A DNA stretch of 64,000 nucleotides from Paenibacillus sp. JDR-2 (lineage in GTDB: Bacteria > Bacillota > Bacilli > Paenibacillales > Paenibacillaceae): positions 5,401,501 to 5,465,500 of the forward strand of contig NC_012914.1 in NCBI RefSeq assembly GCF_000023585.1, in the 5' to 3' direction. The translations under genes were made by a program, and so were the position numbers. Below the pieces are notes generated by a model. It ran no database searches, was not told the DNA's origin, and was given only the letters and a program-made list of their open reading frames with translations. Position 1 is the first letter of the stretch. Every line of letters begins with the position of its first letter. Shown in pieces: positions 9,615 through 17,984 of the stretch.

Positions 9615-9712
9615 ACTACTCCTACCCTTTCAAAGTTTATCCAGCTATGTTACCATAATTTTCTTTGTAAAGGCATGATTGTATGGAACTAATTTCCTAA
9701 TCCTTTCATTTA

Positions 9713-9740
9713 AAAAGGCCATCCCTAAAGACGGCCGTGT
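9713..9740 (-). terminator. Orphan hairpin with terminator character
   Basis: On the minus strand GGCCGTC and GATGGCC (one wobble pair) form a stem followed by TTTTT. It lies upstream of the glycosyltransferase gene, with no minus-strand gene ending there. It could end antisense transcription or act as a leader hairpin. The rest of 9615-9899 shows nothing else clear. Confidence 0.4.
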
Positions 9741-9899
9741 CAATTTCCCGGGTAATTTATCGAATAACAAATTTTTAATCTTCTACTATATACGTTCGCC
9801 TATACCCGCTGTAAACCGCCTTCATACGCTATAACGTACCTGCCTAAAAAAATGACTAACAAGCGAAGATTAGCCATTCATTCATAGGGAGATGGATAC

Positions 9900-11246
9900 G
9901 TGAAAGCCAAGACACAACTTACGGGGCGAGTTATTTTCAAAGGTGATCCCGGTTACGAGACCGCTCGAAAGAACTGGGACCCACATACGGACCGGTTTCC
10001 GAAAGTATTTGTTTTCGCGAAAAAAACGAATGATGTAGCCAATGCCATCAAGTGGGCACGGGAGCATAAGGTGCCTATCCGCCCAAGAAGCGGCAGGCAT
10101 GCGCTGGAGACTAACCTGTCGCAGGTTAACGGCGGACTTGTTATTGATACAAGCGAGATGAAGAAAATTACGTTGAATAAAAAATCCAGTACCGCGGTTG
10201 TCGAGACCGGTAACCGGGTAGGAGGAATCGTTGATACGCTTGCTCGGCAAGGCTTCATGGCGCCATTTGGCGACAGCCCTTCCGTCGGCATCGGCGGCAT
10301 CACCCCCGGAGGAGGAATCGGTCCGTTGCAACGGACGACCGGGCTTATCAGCGACAATCTGCTAGCTCTGGAAATGGTTGATGCCAAGGGCAGAATCATT
10401 CGCGCAAGCAAGAAACGCAACGCCGATCTGCTCTGGGCTTCCCGCGGCGGCGGCGGGGGTAACTTTGGCGTATATACCAAATACAAATTCAAAGTGAGAC
10501 GCGCTCCGGTTCGGGCAACCGTATTCAGTATCACTTGGCCGTGGGAGCAGTTCGAGGAAGTCGTCAAGGCCTGGCAGCGTTGGGCGCCTTTCACCAGCAC
10601 CAAGCTGGGCAGCGAATTATCCGTCGGTCCGAAAAAAGGCGGAAATGTCAGTATGCTAGGTGTCTACCTGGGCTGCAAAAAGAAAGCCCTTAAATTCTTG
10701 CAGCCTATACTAAGTGTAGGAACAACGACCAAGAGAGACATCCAGTCTCTTCCTTGGCTGCAAGCAACCAAGTTTTTGCTGGCTCCGGATCCAATCCTTC
10801 CGCAGAAGTTCAGCAACCAGTTCTCCAGCGGTTTCGGCAGACGTCCGTTCCCGGATAAGGCTTTTAAATATATGCGCGAGTTTTTGGAAAAGGCCGAGGG
10901 CGGAACTCCGGCTGGCTTCTTCTTCCTCAACTGGGGAGGAGCTATAAGAAAAATTGCGCCTAGAGCTACCGCCTTCTATTGGCGTGATCCGCAATATTAC
11001 GTGGAATGGAATAGCTCGTGGGTAAAACCGTCGCATGCGGCTAAAAATATTGCCCTGGCTCGCAACACGAGGAAGAAGCTGCAGCCGTTTATCGTAGGGT
11101 CCTACATCAACGTGCCGGACCAAGGCATTAAATGCTCCGGTCCCGTCTATTACGGCAAAAACTTCGCGAGACTGCGCAGAGTTAAAGCCAAATACGACCC
11201 GCAAAACGTTTTTAACAATCCGCAAAGTATCCCTCCTGCAAAATGA
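9900..11246 (+). CDS. FAD-binding oxidoreductase, BBE (berberine bridge enzyme-like) family
   Basis: A 448-residue flavoprotein. The N-terminal FAD_binding_4 (PCMH) domain contains SGRHALE with His67, the residue that carries the covalent 8-alpha-histidyl FAD link in this family. The second covalent position, a cysteine before Pro in bicovalent members, is Ser126 here (GDSPSVGIGGITPGGGIG), so a single covalent bond is predicted. The C-terminal berberine-bridge segment ends with YYGKNFARLRRVKAKYDPQNVF. Members oxidise sugars or secondary metabolites with oxygen; the substrate is unknown. The start is GTG at 9900-9902 with AGGGAGATG upstream. Monocistronic with a strong terminator. Confidence 0.9.
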   Translation: MKAKTQLTGRVIFKGDPGYETARKNWDPHTDRFPKVFVFAKKTNDVANAIKWAREHKVPIRPRSGRHALETNLSQVNGGLVIDTSEMKKITLNKKSSTAVVETGNRVGGIVDTLARQGFMAPFGDSPSVGIGGITPGGGIGPLQRTTGLISDNLLALEMVDAKGRIIRASKKRNADLLWASRGGGGGNFGVYTKYKFKVRRAPVRATVFSITWPWEQFEEVVKAWQRWAPFTSTKLGSELSVGPKKGGNVSMLGVYLGCKKKALKFLQPILSVGTTTKRDIQSLPWLQATKFLLAPDPILPQKFSNQFSSGFGRRPFPDKAFKYMREFLEKAEGGTPAGFFFLNWGGAIRKIAPRATAFYWRDPQYYVEWNSSWVKPSHAAKNIALARNTRKKLQPFIVGSYINVPDQGIKCSGPVYYGKNFARLRRVKAKYDPQNVFNNPQSIPPAK

Positions 11247-11247
11247 C

Positions 11248-11304
11248 AAAAGGCAGCGGATCCCAGACACTTGAACTTACAAGTCTGGGGCCGCTGCCTT
11301 TTTT
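11248..11304. terminator. Terminator between FAD oxidoreductase and convergent gene
   Basis: AAGGCAGCGG pairs with CCGCTGCCTT, with an inner CCAGAC...GTCTGG stem, followed by a T run. It lies right after the oxidoreductase stop and can serve both convergent genes. Confidence 0.85.
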
Positions 11305-11604
11305 CTAAACCGGATTGCTAAACTCCATTAATTGATCCAGCATCCCGGATATGGCAACAAATTCACTGGCCCAACCATTGCTTATTGAGATCTCTTGCAT
11401 AGAGCCTGTTGGAGCGATAAAAAATTGTATGTCTTTCATTACTTCAATATCCATGGCCGTTAATCGAATAACATAACTATCTATTTCTTCTAAGATCTCT
11501 GAAACAGAATTGTAAGAGCTCCAAAATAAATCCGTTAAGGGAGACTCGACTCGTGCCCGTAGCTCCTCTAATAAATAGATAATCTTATGGTAATTGTCTG
11601 TCAT
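11305..11604 (-). CDS. Hypothetical protein
   Basis: A protein of about 99 residues, rich in helix-forming residues (YLLEELRARVESPLTDLFW), with no signal peptide or transmembrane segment. I recognise no family. AGAGGG lies six bases before the second ATG (11602-11604), which is preferred over the ATG six bases upstream that touches the ribosome site. Its start is about ten bases from the stop of the RimJ-like acetyltransferase on the same strand, so they probably share a transcript. Confidence 0.6.
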   Translation of the reverse strand: MTDNYHKIIYLLEELRARVESPLTDLFWSSYNSVSEILEEIDSYVIRLTAMDIEVMKDIQFFIAPTGSMQEISISNGWASEFVAISGMLDQLMEFSNPV

Positions 11605-11614
11605 CTTCATCCCT

Positions 11615-12211
11615 CTATGTTCTTACTCCAAACTCCACGCCTCGAACCTTCGAGAAAATCATCGTATCCCGCAGCGAACCGTCGTTGGCGCGCTTATGAT
11701 TGCGCAAAACGCCTTCCAGTGTATATCCCGCACACTCAGCTACTTTTGCACTCCGTTTATTACGGGCATCACATATGATTTCGACCCGGTTCGCTTGTAA
11801 CTGATGAATGGCAAAGTTCGTAATCCCCTCAACCGCCTCCGATATGTAACCCTGCCCAGCATAAGCTGTTCTTGCCCAATACCCGATTTCGAATGTTCTT
11901 GCCTTCCAATCCATCCGGTGAAGCCCGCTGCTGCCGACTAATTGGCCAGTCTCTTTATGGAAGAGAAGCAGCCGCAAATCCGTGCGGTTCAGAAACTCTA
12001 GACGGGACTTTCTTATTGTAATCTCGGACTCTTCTATTGTAGGAATTTGGTTCGCCCAAGGCATCCATGGCCGCAGCTCCTCGATACTTTCGATTACTGC
12101 CTCATTAACGGCCGCCCCGTCGCCAAATAAAGGAGCACGAATAAGGAGCCGAGCGCTCTCAAAGCTTTCAGGAATGGTCAGCAGAATTGGATTCGTTCCG
12201 AATTGGCTCAT
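11615..12211 (-). CDS. GNAT acetyltransferase, RimJ/RimL family
   Basis: A 198-residue acetyltransferase. TARLLIRAP-like N-terminus (SARLLIRAPLFGDG), the EIGYWARTAYAGQGYISEAV acetyl-CoA site and the NKRSAKVAECAGYTLEGVLR motif are diagnostic of RimJ/RimL proteins, which acetylate N-termini of ribosomal proteins or other small targets. An in-frame extension reaches 12253, but GGGGAGAG sits about eight bases before the ATG at 12209-12211 and the family begins there. The specific target is unknown. Confidence 0.9.
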   Translation of the reverse strand: MSQFGTNPILLTIPESFESARLLIRAPLFGDGAAVNEAVIESIEELRPWMPWANQIPTIEESEITIRKSRLEFLNRTDLRLLLFHKETGQLVGSSGLHRMDWKARTFEIGYWARTAYAGQGYISEAVEGITNFAIHQLQANRVEIICDARNKRSAKVAECAGYTLEGVLRNHKRANDGSLRDTMIFSKVRGVEFGVRT

Positions 12212-12368
12212 CGGCTCATCTCTCCCCAATTTCATTTTGTTATTTTCATACAATTATAGTCCCGCGTTGTATGGCCCGCAACGATTCCTTTTTGCACCAC
12301 TTGCTACGACTTAAGAGGAACAGTATGATGGGAGGATTGACTATCACAACTAGAAGGATCAGGACAAC

Positions 12369-13631
12369 ATGAGAATTAGAGATTGGGATCAGAATTTAAA
12401 AATTCGGCTTTTGGGAGAAACCTGCTTTAACGTTATCTTTTGGGTGTTTTATCCTTTTCTGTCGATCTATTTCGCGCAATCCTTCGGTAAAAGCTGGACC
12501 GGTATCCTGCTCATCCTGTCACAGGCTTTATCCGTGTTTGTTAACTTATTCGGAGGTTATTTCGCGGACCGGCTCGGGCGAAAAAAGGTCATGGTGTTCG
12601 CAGCCAGCGGACAAGCCGTTGGTTACGGCATTTTCGCCTTTAGCGCAACTCCTTGGCTGGATGCCCCCGCCATCGGATTTATCGGCTTCACCTTCGCCAG
12701 CTTATGCGGCACCTTGTACTGGCCTGCCAGCCAGGCGATGGTAGCCGATGTTGTGCCGGAGCAGCACCGTTCCAGTGTATTCGCCGTCTTTTACACTGCG
12801 GTTAATATGGCTGTTGTAATCGGCCCGTTGATCGGCGCCACCTTCTTTCTGGACTCGCCTTCTATCATCTTGTTTGCGGCAAGCGCGGTCTGCCTGCTTG
12901 TTGCCGTTTTGCTTGCCTCTTTTACAAGAGAGACGCTTTCGGCGGATTTGCTCAAAGAGAGACGCAGCGGTAGCGAGCCATGGTACAAAGCCGTCTCGAA
13001 ACAGCTTCAGGATTATAAGGTTATTGCCTCGGACCGCGTATTCCTGCTGTTCATCATAGCTGGTGTTCTGTTAGCCCAGACCTTTATGCAGCTGGATTTG
13101 CTCTTCCCCGTTTTCCTGAAGGAGACGATCCACTCGACTACGGTGCTTGCCTACGGCGACTGGAGCTTCCAATTGTCCGGCGAGAAGCTTTTTGGACTCA
13201 TCGTATCGGAGAATGGACTGTTTGTCGCCTTGTTTACGGTAGCCGTAACCAAATGGATGCTGCAATTCCGTGACCGTTTTGTATTCATCGGAAGCGCGCT
13301 GCTGTACGCGACCGGAATTGCGTTGTTTGGTCAAATGTCCACGTTCTGGGGCTTGACCGCCGCGATTGTCGTATTTACGCTTGCGGAGCTGATGACGGCC
13401 GGTCCGCAGCAGACATTTGTATCCCGGCTGGCGCCGGAGCATATGCGCGGGCAATATTTTGCGGCTTCCAGCCTGAGGTTTACGATTGGACGAACGCTGG
13501 CTCCGATCTCCATCCCGCTTAGCGAATGGATCGGTTATGACGGAACGTTTGCCCTCCTGACCGTGCTCGCCGTACTGTCCGCGGTAATCTACTACAGGAT
13601 GTTTAATCAGTTCGATAAACAGACAGCATAG
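12369..13631 (+). CDS. MFS transporter, probable drug exporter
   Basis: A 420-residue permease with twelve predicted transmembrane helices. The loop 2-3 signature GGYFADRLGRKKVM identifies the major facilitator superfamily, and the N-terminal half resembles proton-coupled multidrug exporters (MDR type) of Bacillales. A somewhat longer central extracytoplasmic segment is visible around residues 245-275. The start ATG is preceded by AAGGATCAGG. It is flanked by a divergent gene upstream and a terminator downstream, so it is single. Substrate unknown. Confidence 0.85.
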   Translation: MRIRDWDQNLKIRLLGETCFNVIFWVFYPFLSIYFAQSFGKSWTGILLILSQALSVFVNLFGGYFADRLGRKKVMVFAASGQAVGYGIFAFSATPWLDAPAIGFIGFTFASLCGTLYWPASQAMVADVVPEQHRSSVFAVFYTAVNMAVVIGPLIGATFFLDSPSIILFAASAVCLLVAVLLASFTRETLSADLLKERRSGSEPWYKAVSKQLQDYKVIASDRVFLLFIIAGVLLAQTFMQLDLLFPVFLKETIHSTTVLAYGDWSFQLSGEKLFGLIVSENGLFVALFTVAVTKWMLQFRDRFVFIGSALLYATGIALFGQMSTFWGLTAAIVVFTLAELMTAGPQQTFVSRLAPEHMRGQYFAASSLRFTIGRTLAPISIPLSEWIGYDGTFALLTVLAVLSAVIYYRMFNQFDKQTA

Positions 13632-13640
13632 GAAAAGGAA

Positions 13641-13668
13641 AAAGGCAGAACCCTAGGGTTCTGCCTTT
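13641..13668. terminator. Bidirectional terminator between MFS gene and HTH/F1-beta-like gene
   Basis: A perfect 12-base-pair stem (AAAGGCAGAACC with its complement) around a CTAG loop lies between the ends of two convergent genes. Confidence 0.85.
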
Positions 13669-13677
13669 AGTATATAA

Positions 13678-14742
13678 CTAGCTTCTAACCTCTAGCTTTC
13701 CTTTGAAAAACAGCTCGGTGACTTGCGTCTCATCCAGCTCGCCGTCCAGAATTCGCTTCGCATCCTCCAACGTTTCGTACAGGGACAGCCACTCGCCGGC
13801 CTTATTCGTATAAGGCTCCGAGACAAAAAACGGCTGGGCCAGATAAGATTCCAGTCTCTCCCCCCGTTTATACAGCTGCGAATCGGCATCCGTTATTTTA
13901 TCAAGTCCGTGCGTAGTTACTATCAATCGCAGCTCTCTATAACGTCGAAGCAGCTTACGCGCGCGCTGCTGCAGAGCAAGATGCGCCGCATCCAAATAAT
14001 TGCCTTCCGATATAGTCGAAGTGGAGGTTATAGGATCGATAGCCGGATAAATACCGCGGCTGATCAAATCCGAATCAAATCGCCATAACGTATCTAGCGG
14101 TCCGTAGGCTTCGGCAGCCGAATCATCCGCAACGGCGTAAGCCATATCTACCAACGCGACCGTGATCGGTCTTGCACCCGCTTCCTTCAAGCTCTCCTTT
14201 AGCGAGAAAAGCTCCCCGCTTAATACGGTGCTGCGGTCAACGCCCAGCAAGATATCCTTCTCTTCGCGAAGCTTAACGATCTGTTTATCTATATCATCTC
14301 TTGTTGCAAGTACGAATTCGGACTGTTCTTTGACATGGCTAATGCCCGGAGCATCGGTACCCGGATCCCAAAAAATCGTCGTATACCCCCGTTTGTTCAT
14401 CCGGTGCATAAACTCGGCTAACAATACAAGCTGCCCCATATTGGGTCTGGCCACAAAACCAACCGTTCCGCCCCGCACGACCGGCGCGAGCAAATCCAGC
14501 GCTTTAATTCCGGTTTCGATCATCCTCATCCCGCTCCCTCTAATTATGAGTTCATCAAGACTACAACCTGCCAACGTGGCTAAAGCAACCAAAGTGCGGA
14601 CCTCCGCACGGCCGACGGGTATTTTCCCCGTACAAAGATTCGAGACGGTTGCTGCCCGAAGACCGGCTGTCCGTGCCGCAGAAGTAAGATTGGGTACGCG
14701 ACGGCGCAATAGCGGAACGTTAAGCTGTAACTCTTCCTCCAT
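13678..14742 (-). CDS. Xre-like HTH fused to a degenerate F1-ATPase beta-subunit-like domain
   Basis: A 354-residue protein with an unusual architecture. Residues ~14-66 form a helix-turn-helix (LTSAARTAGLRAATVSNLCT). Residues ~74-350 align along their length with the nucleotide-binding and C-terminal regions of ATP synthase beta: ETGIKALDLLAPVVRGG, GIYPAIDPITSTST, RARKLLRRYREL, LAQPFFVSEPYT and ILDGELDE all have beta-subunit counterparts. The P-loop is lost: where beta has GGAGVGKT this protein reads ARPNMGQL, with Gln104 in place of the catalytic lysine, and the GER glutamate motif is absent. It is therefore likely a DNA-binding regulator or nucleotide sensor, not an ATPase. A perfect RBS (TAAGGAGG) precedes the ATG. 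Not the true atpD. Confidence 0.8.
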   Translation of the reverse strand: MEEELQLNVPLLRRRVPNLTSAARTAGLRAATVSNLCTGKIPVGRAEVRTLVALATLAGCSLDELIIRGSGMRMIETGIKALDLLAPVVRGGTVGFVARPNMGQLVLLAEFMHRMNKRGYTTIFWDPGTDAPGISHVKEQSEFVLATRDDIDKQIVKLREEKDILLGVDRSTVLSGELFSLKESLKEAGARPITVALVDMAYAVADDSAAEAYGPLDTLWRFDSDLISRGIYPAIDPITSTSTISEGNYLDAAHLALQQRARKLLRRYRELRLIVTTHGLDKITDADSQLYKRGERLESYLAQPFFVSEPYTNKAGEWLSLYETLEDAKRILDGELDETQVTELFFKGKLEVRS

Positions 14743-14767
14743 TTTTTAGCACCTCCTTACTTTATAT

Positions 14768-14783
14768 AGTAATCAAAATTACT
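14768..14783. promoter_or_regulatory. Inverted repeat upstream of HTH/F1-beta-like gene, candidate operator
   Basis: AGTAAT-CAAA-ATTACT is a perfect six-base inverted repeat about 26 bases upstream of the ATG, next to the TAAGGAGG site. Its place suggests autoregulation by the HTH domain encoded just downstream; this is inferred. Confidence 0.4.
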
Positions 14784-14937
14784 CTGAAGCGCAACTAATA
14801 TTTGTAAAATAGGGTGAACATCAATTGAATTCCCGAATCTATCACCTACCTATTTTTAACAAGAATTTTGTCATATTTTATGCTACGATAAGATTTGAAT
14901 TAGTAGATTATCCCTAGTATTGGAGGCGCTTTCGGAG

Positions 14938-16101
14938 ATGAGTCAAGAACAAGTAGCTGAAGGGTATTTTGGAGAATTTGGCGGCAGCTTTGTCCCGCCT
15001 GAGCTGAAGGAAGTATTGGACTACTTAAGCGCGCAATTCAACAAGTTCAAGGATGATCCGGAATTTAAGGAAGAACTGGACTATTATCTGAAGGAATATG
15101 TCGGCCGCGAAAACCCGCTGACTTACGCCGAACAGCTGACGAACGCCTGGGGCGGCGCAAAAATCTATCTGAAACGCGAGGACTTGAACCATACCGGCGC
15201 ACACAAAATCAATAACGTGGTTGGCCAAATCCTGCTCGCCAAACGGATGGGCGCTAAACGCGTCATTGCCGAGACCGGTGCCGGTCAGCATGGCGTTGCT
15301 ACAGCAACCGCTTGCGCGATGTTTAACATGGACTGCGTCATCTATATGGGCGCGGAGGATACACGCCGGCAGGCGCTGAACGTATTCCGGATGGAGCTGC
15401 TTGGCGCTACCGTTGTACCGGTAGACAAAGGTCAAGGCCGCCTGAAGGATGCCGTTGACGAAGCGCTGAACGATCTGGTTGCCAACTATCAAAACACGTT
15501 CTACCTCCTGGGTTCGGCCGTAGGCCCGCATCCGTTCCCAACGATGGTTAAGCACTTCCAATCGATCATCAGCGAAGAATCGAAGCGTCAGATACTGGCC
15601 AAGGAAGGCCGTCTCCCGGATGCCGTTATCGCCTGCGCTGGCGGCGGCAGCAATGCGATTGGAGCTTTCGCCCACTACATCGACGAGCCTTCCGTACGCC
15701 TGATCGGCGTTGAACCGGATCAAGCGCCAACCTTGACCGAAGGCGTTCCTGGCATCATCCACGGCTTCAAATGTCTCGTGCTGCTTGATGAAGAAGGCAA
15801 TCCAAGAAAAACGTACTCTATCGCAGCTGGTCTTGATTATCCGGGTATCGGACCGGAGCACAGCCATCTGAAGGTTACCGGGCGCGCGGAATACGTTACG
15901 GTAAGCAATGAAGAAGTGCTCGCAGCGTTCCAGGAGCTGTCCCGTACGGAGGGCATTATCCCCGCGCTTGAAAGCGCCCATGCGGTTGCCCACGCGAAAA
16001 AGCTCGCTCCAACGATGAACAAGGACGAGATCATCATTATCAATCTGTCCGGCCGCGGCGATAAAGACGTGGAGCAAGTGTTCCACATGCTTCATAAATA
16101 A
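14938..16101 (+). CDS. trpB: Tryptophan synthase beta chain
   Basis: A 387-residue TrpB (PLP enzyme joining indole and serine to make tryptophan). The N-terminal GYFGEFGGSFVPP, the PLP-lysine motif HTGAHKINN with Lys90, the AETGAGQHGVATA segment, and the glycine-rich phosphate loop ACAGGGSNAIG are intact. A TTG-initiated extension to 14920 is possible, but GGAGG at 14922-14926 places the ATG at 14938. No trpA or other trp gene is near, so this is a stand-alone copy rather than the trp-operon member. It may be a second beta chain or a relocated single one. A terminator follows. Confidence 0.95.
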   Translation: MSQEQVAEGYFGEFGGSFVPPELKEVLDYLSAQFNKFKDDPEFKEELDYYLKEYVGRENPLTYAEQLTNAWGGAKIYLKREDLNHTGAHKINNVVGQILLAKRMGAKRVIAETGAGQHGVATATACAMFNMDCVIYMGAEDTRRQALNVFRMELLGATVVPVDKGQGRLKDAVDEALNDLVANYQNTFYLLGSAVGPHPFPTMVKHFQSIISEESKRQILAKEGRLPDAVIACAGGGSNAIGAFAHYIDEPSVRLIGVEPDQAPTLTEGVPGIIHGFKCLVLLDEEGNPRKTYSIAAGLDYPGIGPEHSHLKVTGRAEYVTVSNEEVLAAFQELSRTEGIIPALESAHAVAHAKKLAPTMNKDEIIIINLSGRGDKDVEQVFHMLHK

Positions 16102-16108
16102 CGTTTGA

Positions 16109-16148
16109 CAGCAGCTTCTGCCTCTTTGGGCGGGGCTGCCTTTTTTTT
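16109..16148 (+). terminator. Terminator of trpB
   Basis: A GGCAG/CTGCC-type GC-rich hairpin followed by eight T residues ends the trpB transcript. Confidence 0.75.
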
Positions 16149-16244
16149 GACTGCCCGGAAGCGTATACTTGGATTAGGCTCTTATAGCCTGCAGTTACAA
16201 AGTTGTTCGTGTATTAATTTCTTTTTGGGAGGTACATAAACCAT

Positions 16245-17600
16245 ATGAGTTATGAATCGTATTTTTCGGAACGTAGAGAGCAGCAGCTGGAGGAGCTTAA
16301 AGAGTTTTTGAGAATTCCAAGCATTTCGGCGCTGTCTGAGCATAAGCAGGACATGATCAAAGCTGCCGAGTGGGTGGCAGGCAAGCTTGAGGCAGCTGGA
16401 CTTGAGAACGTAAAGATTCATCAGACGGCCGGACATCCGATTGTATATGCCGATCATCTTCATGCGCCGGGCAAACCAACGGTCCTTGTCTACGGCCATT
16501 ATGACGTACAGCCGGTCGATCCGCTTAATCTGTGGGAGACGCCACCGTTTGAACCAACGGAACGTAATGGCAAGCTGTATGCGCGCGGGGCAACGGACGA
16601 TAAAGGACAGGTCTTCCTGCATATCAAAGCCGTTGAGGCCCTGCTGAAGCAGGAGCAGCAGCTCCCGGTTAACGTGAAGTTCTGCATCGAAGGCGAAGAA
16701 GAGATTTCAAGCCCTAGCCTGCTGACATTCTTGAACGAGAAGCAAGAGCTGCTCGCAACCGATGCCGTGCTTATCTCGGATACTTCCCTCATTGAAAAAG
16801 GCAAACCTGCCATCTCGACAGGTCTGCGAGGTCTTTGTTCACTCGAGCTGACCATTAACGCTTCGAATACGGACCTGCACTCGGGTACATACGGCGGCGG
16901 CGTTCCAAATGCGCTCCATGCCATGGTTGAATTGCTTGCATCTCTGCATGACAAACACGGACGTATTACGGTAGAAGGCTTCTACGAAGGGGTTCCCGAG
17001 CTAACGGCAGCCATGCATGAAGAGTTCGAGAAGCAGAAGTTCAACGAAGAGCAGCTGAAGAAAACGCTTGGACTCGGCACCTTGTACGGAGAAGAAGGCT
17101 ATACGTTTGTAGAGCGCACCGGCGCTCGTCCAACGCTGGAGCTGAACGGCGTATGGGGCGGCTTCCAAGGCGAAGGCACCAAGACCGTGATTCCGAAAGA
17201 AGCGCATGCGAAGATCACCTGCCGCCTCGTCGGCCAACAGGATCCGCAGCGCATTCTGGATGCCATCATCGCGCATCTTCACGCGAACGTGCAGCAGGGA
17301 GTTACCTTATCCGTGAAGCCGGGCGAAAAAGCGCGCGCCTTCGATATGGATCCAACGATCCCGCTTCTGCAAACGGCAGCTGACGCATACGAAGCCGTTT
17401 ACGGCACGCGCGCGTTGTTCACCAAGGACGGCGGTTCGATCCCGATTGTGGAGACCTTCTCCCGCCAATTGTCGGCGCCTGTTATCATGATGGGCTTTGG
17501 CCTGCCGGACGAGAATCTTCATGCTCCTAACGAGCACTTCAACCTCGAGAACTTCGACAAAGGTTTGCTGACGATCGTGGAGTTTTTGAAAAGAGTATAA
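16245..17600 (+). CDS. M20 family dipeptidase / metallopeptidase
   Basis: A 451-residue zinc peptidase of the M20 (ArgE/DapE/CNDP-like) clan. Metal ligands lie in VYGHYDVQP (His), ARGATDDKGQ (bridging Asp) and EGEEEISS (catalytic Glu and ligand). The insertion dimerisation domain includes DLHSGTYGGGVPNALHAM, typical of the dipeptidase branch. It would hydrolyse dipeptides in the cytoplasm. GGGAGG precedes the ATG. It has the same direction as trpB but is separated from it by a terminator. Confidence 0.92.
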   Translation: MSYESYFSERREQQLEELKEFLRIPSISALSEHKQDMIKAAEWVAGKLEAAGLENVKIHQTAGHPIVYADHLHAPGKPTVLVYGHYDVQPVDPLNLWETPPFEPTERNGKLYARGATDDKGQVFLHIKAVEALLKQEQQLPVNVKFCIEGEEEISSPSLLTFLNEKQELLATDAVLISDTSLIEKGKPAISTGLRGLCSLELTINASNTDLHSGTYGGGVPNALHAMVELLASLHDKHGRITVEGFYEGVPELTAAMHEEFEKQKFNEEQLKKTLGLGTLYGEEGYTFVERTGARPTLELNGVWGGFQGEGTKTVIPKEAHAKITCRLVGQQDPQRILDAIIAHLHANVQQGVTLSVKPGEKARAFDMDPTIPLLQTAADAYEAVYGTRALFTKDGGSIPIVETFSRQLSAPVIMMGFGLPDENLHAPNEHFNLENFDKGLLTIVEFLKRV

Positions 17601-17743
17601 CTAGCCTCTAGGGGGAAATGAGAGTCACAAACCATTTGGGGTCAGAACGAAAGAAGCCGTAAAAGCCGGAGGGTATATAACCCTCCCGGCCGGTATTGTG
17701 ATAATCATTGTAAGTCTGGCTATGTAACCGAAACTTTTTTCGT

Positions 17744-17926
17744 TGCACGTAATGCAGGTTATTACGCTTAAATGAGCAGTTACGGAACGTTATGTTGCAC
17801 GAAGTGCAGCATATTTCGCTGAATTGGGCTTTATTGGTCGTTTTTGCCTTCATATCCTGCATTATGTGCAGGATATGGCCAGCTAATGGGGTTATCCGTG
17901 TCATTATGCTGTAAAAAGTGCAATGC
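17744..17926. repeat. Array of four TGCA-type dyads at 52/62/52-base spacing
   Basis: Four related inverted repeats are centred at 17750, 17802, 17864 and 17916. The third is perfect (11-base arms CATATCCTGCA, five-base loop). The second is ATGTTGCAC-GAA-GTGCAGCAT. The first has a short TGCA core and the fourth is degenerate. Spacings of 52, 62 and 52 are near whole helical turns (10.4 bases). They would also fold as RNA hairpins. Role unknown. Confidence 0.65.
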
Positions 17927-17946
17927 AATTAATGGACTATACACCT

Positions 17947-17976
17947 AAAAAGGCAGCCTTGACGGCTGCCTTTTTT
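17947..17976. terminator. Bidirectional terminator between M20 peptidase and metQ-like gene
   Basis: AAAAAGGCAGCC-TTGAC-GGCTGCCTTTTTT is a compact perfect stem with A and T tracts on both sides, between convergent genes. Confidence 0.88.
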
Positions 17977-17984
17977 GTATACCT

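Larger units (their letters stand above)
17601..17984. other. Intergenic region with dyad repeats and a terminator
   Basis: This 384-base gap between convergent genes holds four related dyads (17744-17926), listed separately, and a shared terminator at its right end. A 106-codon minus-strand reading frame here shows no ribosome site or protein-like features, so no gene is called. Confidence 0.6.

Noticed and set aside
13678..14742. Genuine ATP synthase beta subunit (atpD)
   Set aside because: It is shorter, lacks the N-terminal beta barrel, has lost the P-loop lysine, carries an HTH, and is not in an atp operon.
15025..16095. 356-codon minus-strand open frame
   Set aside because: Antisense to trpB, no start context, not protein-like.
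17608..17928. 106-codon minus-strand frame in the dyad region
   Set aside because: It spans the four dyads, has no ribosome binding site and no recognisable protein features.
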